From the NCBI GenBank assembly GCA_964539665.1, contig CAZIKB010000005.1:38144-102143 (forward strand): a stretch of 64,000 bases of DNA, given 5' to 3'. The position numbers and the translations under genes were made by a program. Positions 43,897 to 51,980 of this stretch are shown here, piece after piece. Positions within the stretch are counted from its first letter, which is position 1, and each line of letters begins with the position of its first letter. This stretch comes from CAZIKB01 sp964539665 (GTDB lineage Bacteria; Zhuqueibacterota; Zhuqueibacteria; Oceanimicrobiales; Oceanimicrobiaceae). The notes beneath the pieces were generated by a model. The model saw nothing but the letters and a program-made list of their open reading frames with translations. It made no database searches and had not been told where the DNA came from.

Positions 43897-44139
43897 TCAA
43901 CGATGTCCAATCTTAATCACAAATACAAATAGTCTATCATCTTCGATTGAATATACAATTCGATAGATCCCTTGCCTGATTCTATATCTTTCTTGCGCCG
44001 ACAACTTCTCACAACTCTGCGGAGCGGGTTCTTTTGATAAAGACTGAATTTTGTTTGAAATTCTGTGAATGTCTTTTTTCGGAAACCTTTTAAGTTCCTT
44101 CACAGCTGATGGTTTAATTAGAATTTTATAATTTGCCAA
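43897..44139 (-). CDS. RelE/ParE-family toxin
   Basis: 80 aa. The RelE fold signature is visible: YKILIKPSAVKELKRFPKKD at the start, RYRIRQGIYRIVYSIEDD in the middle, and FVIKIGHR at the end. RelE toxins cut mRNA on the ribosome, while ParE relatives block gyrase; the sequence fits the RelE-type mRNase with basic Arg residues in the central strand. The gene overlaps the upstream antitoxin by 14 bases and ends intact. Confidence 0.9.
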   Translation of the reverse strand: MANYKILIKPSAVKELKRFPKKDIHRISNKIQSLSKEPAPQSCEKLSAQERYRIRQGIYRIVYSIEDDRLFVFVIKIGHR

Positions 44140-44362
44140 TATCTTTTAATTCCTTCAGCGCTTCTTCAAACTCTAAGTTAGGCTCGTCTTTTCTTTCTTC
44201 ATATGCAGTTAAATCATCATAATCTTCTGCAAGACTTTGTTTGACGGCAGAATTAACTAAATCTGAAATTGTCCGTTCAATCTGAGCTGATTTTATTTTT
44301 AATGCCTTATGCAGCTCAGGTTCCAGATAAACGGTTGCTCTTTTTGATTGTTGTGTTCTCAT
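44126..44362 (-). CDS. Ribbon-helix-helix antitoxin of RelE-type pair
   Basis: 78 aa. The N-terminal RHH segment RATVYLEPELHKALKIKSAQ is followed by a helix (RTISDLVNSAVKQSL) and an acidic C-terminal tail that should wrap the toxin. It lies upstream of the toxin with a 14-base overlap, the classic type II order. RHH antitoxins repress their own promoter; a site would lie around 44363-44420, but I see no clear palindrome there. Confidence 0.88.
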   Translation of the reverse strand: MRTQQSKRATVYLEPELHKALKIKSAQIERTISDLVNSAVKQSLAEDYDDLTAYEERKDEPNLEFEEALKELKDIGKL

Positions 44363-44517
44363 AATCTAAAGATACAAAAAAGCACTTAAACATCAAAATG
44401 TTTTTTTGGCACGAGCAATTTTTTCGAAAAATAATCGGTTCTCTTAGGATGATTTATAATTTAGTCCACCATCCCCGAATGTTTTTGTCTAAATTTTTAC
44501 ACTCGTAATCAGTAAAA

Positions 44518-44870
44518 GTGGCCAATTAGGTTTGGTTCGTCTTCTATAACCCAACATTCACTCCCCAAATGTATTTTCATTGGCACAACAAGCATCGCTG
44601 CAATCCCTCTCTTCAGGATAGTACCTGAACATCCCATTGCCGAAAAACCTTGCGAAGGCTTCAAACCTTCGCAAGGGTGATTAACCAATCGTCTGATCGC
44701 CAAATGCAGTGCAAGTGGTCTGGAAGTAAACATATTGTATCGACTTTGAATGGAAGCTTTACTTCGACCTCTTTCCAAACCTGCCTTAAAATGTTACGCG
44801 TGAGTATTGAAGTTAAGCTCGCCAGGTAGTTTTGCACGCACATAATCCTACATACATCTTTTTCTTTCAT
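44518..44870 (-). pseudogene. REP-associated tyrosine transposase (RAYT) remnant
   Basis: 44661-44870 encodes MKEKDVCRIMC..., LTRNILRQVWKEVEVKLPFK and then VDTICLLPDHLHCIW, which contains the HLH metal-binding motif of Y1-type transposases. The frame breaks right after IWRSDD, and the catalytic Tyr region is missing. The next 140 bases hold a perfect palindrome (44648-44676) and a tail segment (44518-44605) that recurs at 45651-45735. The element is dead. Confidence 0.65.
44648..44676. repeat. Perfect 11-bp palindrome (REP-like)
   Basis: CCTTGCGAAGG (44648-44658) and CCTTCGCAAGG (44666-44676) are exact inverted copies with a 7-base loop. It sits inside the broken RAYT gene, which is typical of REP sequences mobilised by such transposases. 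Confidence 0.75.
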
Positions 44871-44954
44871 TTTAATGAATTGTTGGATTCAAGAAATCGG
44901 ACACAACTTACATAACTACTACCGATTAATTGAATTATTTATTTGCTAAATTAG

Positions 44955-45191
44955 TTAGGCAGCTAATGATGTTAGGTCTCGCACGTGGAGTATTTCTGAC
45001 TGCTCAAATGGCCTAATTTCTGCGTCAGTTAAAGTTAATACAGCAACAGTTTTACCTTCTGCAGTGACGAACTCAACCTCAAATCCTTTTCCATCTTTAT
45101 AGCAATGTACCGCCGTGCCAATATCACCAGATTTAAGGCCATGAACATCATCGTCATGGAGCAACACAACTAAATCTAATTCGTTTATCAT
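44955..45191 (-). CDS. DUF4926 family protein
   Basis: 78 aa from the ATG at 45191, chosen over a GTG at 45200 because AAGGAG lies 8 bases before the ATG. The sequence MINELDLVVLLHDDDVHGLK, then GDIGTAVHCY and FEVEFVTAEGKTVAVLTLT, is a small SH3-like barrel typical of DUF4926. These proteins often follow DUF6883 proteins, as here (25 bases downstream). Whether it neutralises its partner is unknown. Confidence 0.8.
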   Translation of the reverse strand: MINELDLVVLLHDDDVHGLKSGDIGTAVHCYKDGKGFEVEFVTAEGKTVAVLTLTDAEIRPFEQSEILHVRDLTSLAA

Positions 45192-45216
45192 TTTGTTCAC
45201 TCCTTTTGCCTATACA

Positions 45217-45504
45217 TCACGCCGGATGAGCCGTTACAAAACGTGGATTAATCTCACCTTTTTCGATAATCCAAACAGTCCTGACATTAATGGCTCTACC
45301 TATCGGCGTTTGTAGTATACCATCAATAATATATTTCTCACCGTGAGGCATCGAAATATGCTCAGTTATTTCGTACTTTTGAGCAATTACCCTCAATCCT
45401 TGCTCGAAAACCTCCACATTAGTTTCATTAAATCCAAATTTGCGGAAGAACTTCGCTTTTGATTTGCCAACTGCATGAGTTCGTGACAGCAAATAATCTA
45501 CCAA
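45217..45504 (-). CDS. DUF6883-like protein, start uncertain
   Basis: 95 aa from a TTG at 45504. Conserved-looking segments are YLLSRTHAVGKSKAKFFRKFGF and GEKYIIDGILQTPIGR, then VRTVWIIEKGE, matching the DUF6883 family found beside DUF4926. The homologous sequence seems to extend upstream (YIPPSKL) to an in-frame TAG near 45540, with no standard start codon in that part. The gene may therefore be 5'-truncated or use a rare start. The pair resembles a small toxin-antitoxin-like module, but that is inference. Confidence 0.65.
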   Translation of the reverse strand: MVDYLLSRTHAVGKSKAKFFRKFGFNETNVEVFEQGLRVIAQKYEITEHISMPHGEKYIIDGILQTPIGRAINVRTVWIIEKGEINPRFVTAHPA

Positions 45505-45650
45505 CTTAGAGGGCGGAATGTAGGTCGATTCTCTATTCTAAAGCTTCATGTCATAATTGTTATCGTAACTTAAGAACGTAACTAATTTAATGAACGTGTG
45601 TGATTAATGCAAGGTTCTTTAATGATAGTACTTTGAATGCACTCAATATG

Positions 45651-45735
45651 GCAGCCAAATAGGTTTGGTCCATCTTCTTAACCCAACATTCACTCACCGA
45701 ATGTATTTTCATTGGCACACCGGACATCGCCGCAA
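45651..45735 (-). repeat. Second copy of the RAYT 3'-tail sequence
   Basis: About 85 bases highly similar to 44518-44605 (shared TAGGTTTGGT, AACCCAACATTCACTC, AATGTATTTTCATTGGCACA). It is all that remains of another RAYT copy or of its dispersed end sequence. The remaining bases of 45505-45893 hold only this and the hairpin at 45836. Confidence 0.65.
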
Positions 45736-45835
45736 ATTAGGCGCGCGCTTGGCAGTAAACTCTGGGTACGTCAAAAGTCTCGCATATCTGGAAATTACAA
45801 ATCACGGACCGGAAGTGCGCCGGCGGAATTTGCTG

Positions 45836-45868
45836 TTTTAGGCACGGGCTAAAGCCACGTGCCTAAAA
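45836..45868 (-). terminator. Perfect hairpin after tricorn-like gene
   Basis: TTTTAGGCACG (45836-45846) and CGTGCCTAAAA (45858-45868) are exact inverted copies with an 11-base loop, 26 bases beyond the stop of the minus-strand protease. The minus-strand stem ends in TTTTA's complement, so it could terminate transcription; a REP-type repeat is the alternative. Confidence 0.55.
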
Positions 45869-45893
45869 CATTCAAAGAGGATATTCTTACATT

Positions 45894-48800
45894 TTATTTC
45901 ACTCTTACTGGATAAGGCGGCCGCTCCATTTTTTGAGGTGGATTTTTCTTCAGCTCATCCATAAGAACTTCGATGGCCTTTTCGAGTTGAGGATCACGTC
46001 CTGCGATTACATCCGCCGGCCACTGTTCCACTTCAATATCCGGAGGTACTCCTACATTTTCAACAACCCAGCCATCCTCAGTCCATATAGCTATGTTTGG
46101 AGCTGTAACACGTCCACCATCCATAAGAACAGGAAATCCGAGTGTTCCTACCAAACCTCCCCATGTTCTTTTTCCTATCAATTTACCCAATTTGAATTTT
46201 CGAAACATCCATGGCAGTAAATCACCACCTGACCCGGCTGTCTCATCGATAAGCATGACCTTAGGTCCCTGAATGGCTGCACTGGGTGTCTTGAGGTCAG
46301 CACAATAGCGCATATTCCAGTTGGAGATAAACGGGCGCCTCAGAATATCGATATAATAATCTGCTATGGACCCGCCGCCATTAAACCGTTCGTCTACGAT
46401 AATAGCGTCTTTATGTGCCTGTGGGAAAAAATAACGTTTAAAATAGGTATGCCCCAGGGTTGTAGTGTTTGGGACGTAGACATAAGCGACACTGCCTCCG
46501 GTTGCTTCGTCAACTTTTTTTACGTTTCCTTCAACCCAGTCACGATTCCGCAGCGCTCTCTCAGTTGCAACCGGCACAACAGTGACGATGCGAGACCCTT
46601 GAGAGTTCGGATTTGGGCCCACCCTAATTTCGACAATCTTTCCTGATGTGTTTTCGAACAGGCGGTAAAGATTCGTAGAGGAAGTAAGTTCTCTGCCATT
46701 CACTGCCAGAAGGTATTCTCCTTCCTTTACGTTCACGCCAGGTTCAGTCAGCGGAGATCGAAGCTCCGGATTCCAGTTTAATCCACCGTACACTTTCTTA
46801 AACTGATACCGTCCATTTTCAATGGCATAGTCTGCACCCAATAAACCGCCGGGAATGGTTTCGGGATCGTGCAAATAATCTCCGCCGCCTACACGATGGT
46901 GGCCTACCCCCAACTCACTACACATCCATCGAATCAGACGATTCAAATCGCTGCGGCAGGACAAATGCGGTAGAAATACTTTGTATTTTTCGCGCATTGC
47001 ATCCCAGTCTGCGCCATGCATATTGGCCGCATAAAAATAATCACGGTTGATTCGCCAGGCCTCATGAAAAATCTGGCTCCATTCAATCCGTGGATCAATG
47101 TGAACTTGAATCGCATCGATTTTAAGCTTGCCTTTTCCGGATTTGGCCTCGCCGGATGATGGAACAATACTCCAGGATCTTTCAGTCCGGTAGAGAATCT
47201 TTTTTTTGTTTTTTGAAAGTAGATAACTATTCACATCGTCCAGGACAACTTTATCCTCACGCTCTTTAAGATCATATTTGTGCAGCTCTGTCCCTTTTGC
47301 CCCGGGACCTCTTGCGGTCGAGGGCGCTTCCAGATAGTAAACCTGGCCTTCCTCGCCAACCTGGAGACTAAATAAGTTTCCCGCTTCCACAGGAAGAGAA
47401 ATAACCCGGCTGTTCAGACCCTCAAAATCAATGGCAAAAGTTTCTTCTGTCTTCTCGTTTTCTTTTTTTGATTTTCCCTTATCTTCCTTTTCATCTTCTT
47501 CCTTTTTGCCGGCTCCTTCCTCTTCGTCGCTCTCCTTTGCCAGTGGTGACAACAACTCCTTTTGCAGCGTGGCTAAATATATCGCGCGGGTCATCCGCAT
47601 GTCGGCATTTGACATGTCAAACCAGTGCCTGACTGGCCCGGCGTCGGTAGAGGCAAAAAAGTAGATGTATTTGCCGCTTTCATCAAAGACCGGATCACTC
47701 ACATCGCTCAACCCATCTGTGATAGGATAAGATTTATTGTTTTCAATAGAGTGGACATAAACCTTTTGAATTAATGCAGCGCTTCCCAGAGTGTATGCAA
47801 TCCATTTCGAATCAGGAGACCAGACGCCGCGGATGTTTCCAAACGCACCTGGGGAATACAGATATTCTGATGCGATTTTATTTGACGTCCCCTTTTCTAA
47901 TTCTATCCAGTAAAGATTTCTTGCGTTATCTGTAAACGTCATCTTTTTGCTATCGGGAGACCAGACCAGGCTGCTATAGAATCCGGAGCCCTTTATATTA
48001 AGCTCTTTACGTTTTCCCTTGCCATCATGCTGTTTGATATAGAGCTGGTACTCACCGGTTTCATCTGAAAAATAAGCAATGGATTTTCCATCCGGAGACC
48101 AGACCGGTGATCGTTCATGAACACCCGTTGTGTTTGTTAAATTACGCGGATCCCCTTTTTCTGCCGGCACGGTGATAATTTCACCACGGAACTCAAAAAC
48201 TGCTCTTACTCCGGAGGGCGATATCGAAGCATCACGAATATAACGAGCTCCTTTTACAAAACGGCGGCGAAGCTCTAACAGATCCGTTGTGACGCCAATG
48301 GTTAGCTTCTTACTTTGTGCATCTTGCAGATTGTAAACGTGAAGACGTCCTGCTTGTTCATATATGATTTTATTGTCGCCGGCGGAAGCTGCGAGAATTG
48401 GGAAGTCAGTAAATTGGCTCAGTTGCTTAATCTCATTGGATTGAATATCATAGTAGAACAGGTTGAACTCGCCATTCCTGTCTGAGAGAAAATAGACCCT
48501 GTCCTCAATCCACATAGCATCGACGTCATTACACCGGCCTTCAGGTTGAGGAATCTTCTTTACAGAGTGATCGCCGAAAGTATAAAGCCATATTGTAGAA
48601 ACAGTCCCTCCCCGGTAATTTTTCCACTGGCGAAAGCGTTCAGAAAGTGGATTGTAAGCCATTCTTTTACCGTCGGGCGAATAAGTTGCCTTGAAAGCAT
48701 TGGGAATTTCCAATAATTCCGGAAAAGCGCCTTCAACAGGCACAGTAAAAAGTTGAGTATATCGCCTTGTAAAAACAAAGCGGGGGGAAATAAAAAGAAC

Positions 48801-49181
48801 AGCAGAACCATCCGGTGTAAATCCACGGACCATATCGGAGTCAGGATGCCAGGTGAGACGTTTCGGAATGCCGCCTTCCACAGGAATAACATAAACATCC
48901 GTGTTACCATCATATTGGGCGCTAAAGGCTATCAGTTTGCCATTCGGAGAAAAAACAGGATTTGATTCGATTCCATCATCTGAAGTCAACCTCCGAACGT
49001 TTTTTCCATCAAGATCGGCAGTCCATAGATCACCGGCATATACAAAAGCAATTTGGTTTTTACTGATAGCCGGTTGGCTCAAAAATTTGGTGTCTTTGCT
49101 GTCGATCTGACCCACCAGTATTACAGGAAGACCGATGGTCATTACTAATACCAAAACAACGGAATAAAAACATTTCTTCAT
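45894..49181 (-). CDS. Tricorn-like S41 protease with beta-propeller repeats
   Basis: 1095 aa from the ATG at 49181, chosen because GAGG lies just upstream and a signal peptide starts there (KKCFYSVVLVLVMTIGLPVI). The frame is open to 49442, but that extension overlaps the next gene and is not credible. Propeller repeats (FSPNGKLIAFSAQYDG, WSPDGKSIAYFSD, WSPDSKKMTF), an acidic Lys/Glu linker, PDZ (GVNVKEGEYLLAVNGREL) and S41 domain (IIVDERFNGGGSIADY; nucleophile in ETAGSGGDLLPW) follow in the same order as in 38020-41313. The two are diverged paralogues. Predicted role is peptide degradation outside the cytoplasm. Confidence 0.92.
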   Translation of the reverse strand: MKKCFYSVVLVLVMTIGLPVILVGQIDSKDTKFLSQPAISKNQIAFVYAGDLWTADLDGKNVRRLTSDDGIESNPVFSPNGKLIAFSAQYDGNTDVYVIPVEGGIPKRLTWHPDSDMVRGFTPDGSAVLFISPRFVFTRRYTQLFTVPVEGAFPELLEIPNAFKATYSPDGKRMAYNPLSERFRQWKNYRGGTVSTIWLYTFGDHSVKKIPQPEGRCNDVDAMWIEDRVYFLSDRNGEFNLFYYDIQSNEIKQLSQFTDFPILAASAGDNKIIYEQAGRLHVYNLQDAQSKKLTIGVTTDLLELRRRFVKGARYIRDASISPSGVRAVFEFRGEIITVPAEKGDPRNLTNTTGVHERSPVWSPDGKSIAYFSDETGEYQLYIKQHDGKGKRKELNIKGSGFYSSLVWSPDSKKMTFTDNARNLYWIELEKGTSNKIASEYLYSPGAFGNIRGVWSPDSKWIAYTLGSAALIQKVYVHSIENNKSYPITDGLSDVSDPVFDESGKYIYFFASTDAGPVRHWFDMSNADMRMTRAIYLATLQKELLSPLAKESDEEEGAGKKEEDEKEDKGKSKKENEKTEETFAIDFEGLNSRVISLPVEAGNLFSLQVGEEGQVYYLEAPSTARGPGAKGTELHKYDLKEREDKVVLDDVNSYLLSKNKKKILYRTERSWSIVPSSGEAKSGKGKLKIDAIQVHIDPRIEWSQIFHEAWRINRDYFYAANMHGADWDAMREKYKVFLPHLSCRSDLNRLIRWMCSELGVGHHRVGGGDYLHDPETIPGGLLGADYAIENGRYQFKKVYGGLNWNPELRSPLTEPGVNVKEGEYLLAVNGRELTSSTNLYRLFENTSGKIVEIRVGPNPNSQGSRIVTVVPVATERALRNRDWVEGNVKKVDEATGGSVAYVYVPNTTTLGHTYFKRYFFPQAHKDAIIVDERFNGGGSIADYYIDILRRPFISNWNMRYCADLKTPSAAIQGPKVMLIDETAGSGGDLLPWMFRKFKLGKLIGKRTWGGLVGTLGFPVLMDGGRVTAPNIAIWTEDGWVVENVGVPPDIEVEQWPADVIAGRDPQLEKAIEVLMDELKKNPPQKMERPPYPVRVK

Positions 49182-49299
49182 AAGAACCTCACTTTTTAAA
49201 TGTGAAAGATAATTAAGGGAACTTAAAGTGTGTGCATAACGGCGGGCACGAGTGGTTTTGAAAAGCGCCAGTTTTTCAAAATCCAACTCAATGTCCTCA

Positions 49300-49737
49300 T
49301 TAGGGGATTTTCTTCTTTTCAAATTGCAATTGCATGGCTTCCTGAACTCTCTTGCGGACACCTTCAATAGCTTTGCGTCTTGATAAGCTACTATGTGATC
49401 CGATGCCAACTTCAACAGCGAGTGCAATAACATCCTCATCACGAAATTCGTCTACCATTGTTGCAAATGCACCATCGCCACCATTTTGGGTGCAAGCAAC
49501 TAATTCTTCGAAAATGAGCTGAAGTTCTTGCGAAGTCTTCAGTGAAGATTCTTTCTCAGTTTTTTTCTTTTTTTTAGGTTTTTTGGGTTTCTCTGCGTAA
49601 TTTGGGAATGCCGCCTTCAATCGTCGTTCAATTCGGCCAAGTGTTGCAGAGGTTGTTTGCAAGTCTCGGCGGAGCGAATTAATCTCATCTGCTACACGTT
49701 TCAATTCATCAATAGGTTCTGTAAATTCATTATTCAT
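49300..49737 (-). CDS. Small coiled-coil partner of ParA-like ATPase
   Basis: 145 aa. The N-terminal 45 residues form a coiled coil (IDELKRVADEINSLRRDLQ). A Lys-rich linker (KPKKPKKKKKTEK) follows, then a helical C-terminal domain. It overlaps the ParA gene by 8 bases, so the pair is co-translated. ParA ATPases often act with a small DNA-binding or adaptor protein encoded directly downstream; the Lys-rich linker would fit DNA contact. Not a recognisable ParB. Unknown specific role. Confidence 0.7.
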   Translation of the reverse strand: MNNEFTEPIDELKRVADEINSLRRDLQTTSATLGRIERRLKAAFPNYAEKPKKPKKKKKTEKESSLKTSQELQLIFEELVACTQNGGDGAFATMVDEFRDEDVIALAVEVGIGSHSSLSRRKAIEGVRKRVQEAMQLQFEKKKIP

Positions 49738-50611
49738 TGAGGAACTCCGTTATTCCTTCCCAAAGATTCTTAAAATCGTTGATAAAGTCTGCCGGAACAC
49801 CGCCTGAGGTCACTGCCCTTTTGATAGCTACTCTGTCATAGATTGGTGTATCAAGGCATTTAACTTTCAACCCGGCTTGGGATGCTGCTTGAGAACAAAC
49901 ACGCTGAACTTGGCTCCAATAAAACCGCGATTCTTTTGTCATAGTGCCTGCATAAGGCTTAGCCTTGTTCATGAAAACGGCAATTTTGGGTATGGGAAAT
50001 GGCTCGATGCGCAACTGTAATGTATTCAGGATCAGGGGAACGCCTTTTACTGCATAAAAATCGGGATTGACTGGAATCAAAATCAAATCACAGACCGAAA
50101 GGATGGAGTAGGAAAGAAGCGTAAATGAAGGAGGACAGTCGAAGAGGGCGTAGTCGTAATCCAAAACATTCTTGGACCATGTAATTTTCCCGAGAATGTC
50201 CCGCACAAAGCCTTGCATTTTCTCACGGTCAAACACATCTAACTCCAGCCAATAGAGGTCTTCAATAGATGGGATAAAATGATACCTGTCTGTAATTTGG
50301 TAAATGAAATCATAATTTATTCCGAAGTCGAAGTCCCCTTTGCCAGTGTAGGCTTCGATAGCCTTAAAAATCGTCTTGTCTTTTTTTTCAGACCGGTCTG
50401 ACCAGTCGCTGAATTTGCGGTAAAGGCTTCCATCTTCATTAAGAGTTATCGCTTGAGTGAGAGACATTTGGGCGTCTAAATCAAACAGAAGAACATTAGA
50501 ATTTCCATAGGTTGAGATAAGGTCACCCAAGCACCATGTAACGGTGGTTTTCCCAACACCGCCCTTAAAGTTAATGGTTGCTATTGTTTTTGGTGGCCGT
50601 TTTTCTTTCAT
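49730..50611 (-). CDS. ParA/Soj-family ATPase
   Basis: 293 aa from the ATG at 50611 (GGAG upstream). The longer frame up to 50695 has no homologous residues. The deviant Walker A KGGVGKTTV, the A' motif LLFDLDAQMSLT and the Walker B ALFDCPPSF are all present. It is a ParA/MinD-type P-loop ATPase that dimerises on DNA and positions cargo. It stands without parB or replication genes but with a small coiled-coil partner. Possible origin: an integrated plasmid or a chromosomal positioning or conflict system. The 278 bases upstream hold nothing recognisable. Confidence 0.88.
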   Translation of the reverse strand: MKEKRPPKTIATINFKGGVGKTTVTWCLGDLISTYGNSNVLLFDLDAQMSLTQAITLNEDGSLYRKFSDWSDRSEKKDKTIFKAIEAYTGKGDFDFGINYDFIYQITDRYHFIPSIEDLYWLELDVFDREKMQGFVRDILGKITWSKNVLDYDYALFDCPPSFTLLSYSILSVCDLILIPVNPDFYAVKGVPLILNTLQLRIEPFPIPKIAVFMNKAKPYAGTMTKESRFYWSQVQRVCSQAASQAGLKVKCLDTPIYDRVAIKRAVTSGGVPADFINDFKNLWEGITEFLNE

Positions 50612-50889
50612 GTTTTTTTCACTCCCTAATCGCGGCGCTGACTTCGTCAAGCGCCGAGAACGTTTGGTTTCACTGGTTGTGGGACTACAGAGCACCTATA
50701 TTATGTGCACTATCCCCGGTAACGCTATTGGCTATGAATAGTAGCGGTTTGCGAGCGACTATCGTGTCAAACTGTGATAAAGTTGATACGGGTGACAGAA
50801 CTCCAAACTTACGCTTTCCCTGCTATTATTTTTAGCGTGTGTTAGCGGCTGGGCTAATCTGTTTCCATCAAACAATATTGAAAACTTAA

Positions 50890-51282
50890 TCAAATATTCT
50901 TTTCATCAAGAAGTTCAACCAATTCTTTCATATCATCAGGTTTTCCTTCCAATTCAGAGTAATACATTTCATCCATGAAATGAAAATATTCATTAATCTT
51001 CTCAACAACTTCTTTATATTCTTCAATATTATTCTTTCTCATTATGAGATAAAAGCCCATAGCATACTTGACAATGCCTTCGGTTATAATTCTTTTAGCG
51101 CTATCGTCTATTCTATGAATTTCTGATAGTAATCTTGTCATATCAGAGATTTCTCGTTTAATGCCTTGGTCTATTGTCTCATTATTTTTTTCTGAACGGA
51201 ATTTAAGACCATGCTCTACTAAGCCTTCGTTAAAAGCAGTTAAACCTTTTAACATTTTGTCGTTAAATCCACATACTGGCAT
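50890..51282 (-). CDS. Hypothetical helical protein, transporter islet
   Basis: 130 aa, predicted all-alpha and soluble (for example KREISDMTRLLSEIHRID and EEYKEVVEKINEYFHFMDEMY), acidic at the C-terminus. AAGGA lies 7 bases before the ATG. It is the third gene of an AT-rich minus-strand cluster with a membrane protein and an SSS-like symporter. No motif suggests an activity. Confidence 0.6.
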   Translation of the reverse strand: MPVCGFNDKMLKGLTAFNEGLVEHGLKFRSEKNNETIDQGIKREISDMTRLLSEIHRIDDSAKRIITEGIVKYAMGFYLIMRKNNIEEYKEVVEKINEYFHFMDEMYYSELEGKPDDMKELVELLDEKNI

Positions 51283-51312
51283 AATTTATTCCTTTTTACA
51301 TTTATTATTGGT

Positions 51313-51978
51313 TTAGTCCAATGGTTCAAAAATTCTGTCATCGTTGAAAATCCAAATTGCATTTGAATACATCATTTGGAATGCAATTGCACCAGAAAAG
51401 AAGTATTCCATATTTGGTGCCTGATTGATAAAGTAGTAGACAAATAAAACTAAAAAAGCAATTGCTAATGGCAAATCGCTCATAAAAACAGCGCTCCTAA
51501 AATCTCTTGACAAGTCGGTAAATCTTTCTTTCCTTCTGGTAACCTTAGTGCTTTGAGATTTACTGTCAAAATGTTTATGCAATGCCCAATTGATCATTGA
51601 AAATACGAAAACAAAAAGAAACATCAGAAATAGGGTTAAGGGTCTACCGGGACTTTGCTTGAATATATTCAAATAATCATTGGCAATATATGTAATTATT
51701 AATAATAGAATGAAAATTGCAATGGCGATTGCAATGGACTTCTCCCCGCCTAACTTTTTAAAGTACTTGTTCCGATATCCAAATGCATAAAAAGCCACAG
51801 TATAACCTAATGTAAAAACAAATGAAGATAGTTCCCAACTCTTATAAGCCAATTGTTCATTACCGAGTCCGAAAATATTTGTTGCCCCCAACAAAATTGC
51901 TAAAAAGAAAAATATTATTGTTGTTTTATTTTTTTTAACATATTTAACTATTTCTTCAAGAAAAGCCTTTATTTCCAT
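51313..51978 (-). CDS. Multi-pass membrane protein next to SSS transporter
   Basis: 221 aa from the ATG at 51978, two bases after the symporter stop; the longer frame to 52062 overlaps the symporter gene and has no support. About six TM segments are visible (TTIIFFFLAILLGA, AIAIFILLLIITYIA, LFLMFLFVFVFSMI, LAIAFLVLFVYYF among them), with a Lys/Arg-rich loop (KSQSTKVTRRKERFTDLSR). It does not match a family I know. Operon position suggests it works with the symporter or with the helical protein downstream. Confidence 0.65.
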   Translation of the reverse strand: MEIKAFLEEIVKYVKKNKTTIIFFFLAILLGATNIFGLGNEQLAYKSWELSSFVFTLGYTVAFYAFGYRNKYFKKLGGEKSIAIAIAIFILLLIITYIANDYLNIFKQSPGRPLTLFLMFLFVFVFSMINWALHKHFDSKSQSTKVTRRKERFTDLSRDFRSAVFMSDLPLAIAFLVLFVYYFINQAPNMEYFFSGAIAFQMMYSNAIWIFNDDRIFEPLD

Positions 51979-51980
51979 AA

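Noticed and set aside
49182..49442. 87-residue N-terminal extension of the second tricorn-like protease
   Set aside because: It overlaps the neighbouring gene in another frame and precedes a clear signal peptide with its own RBS at 49181.
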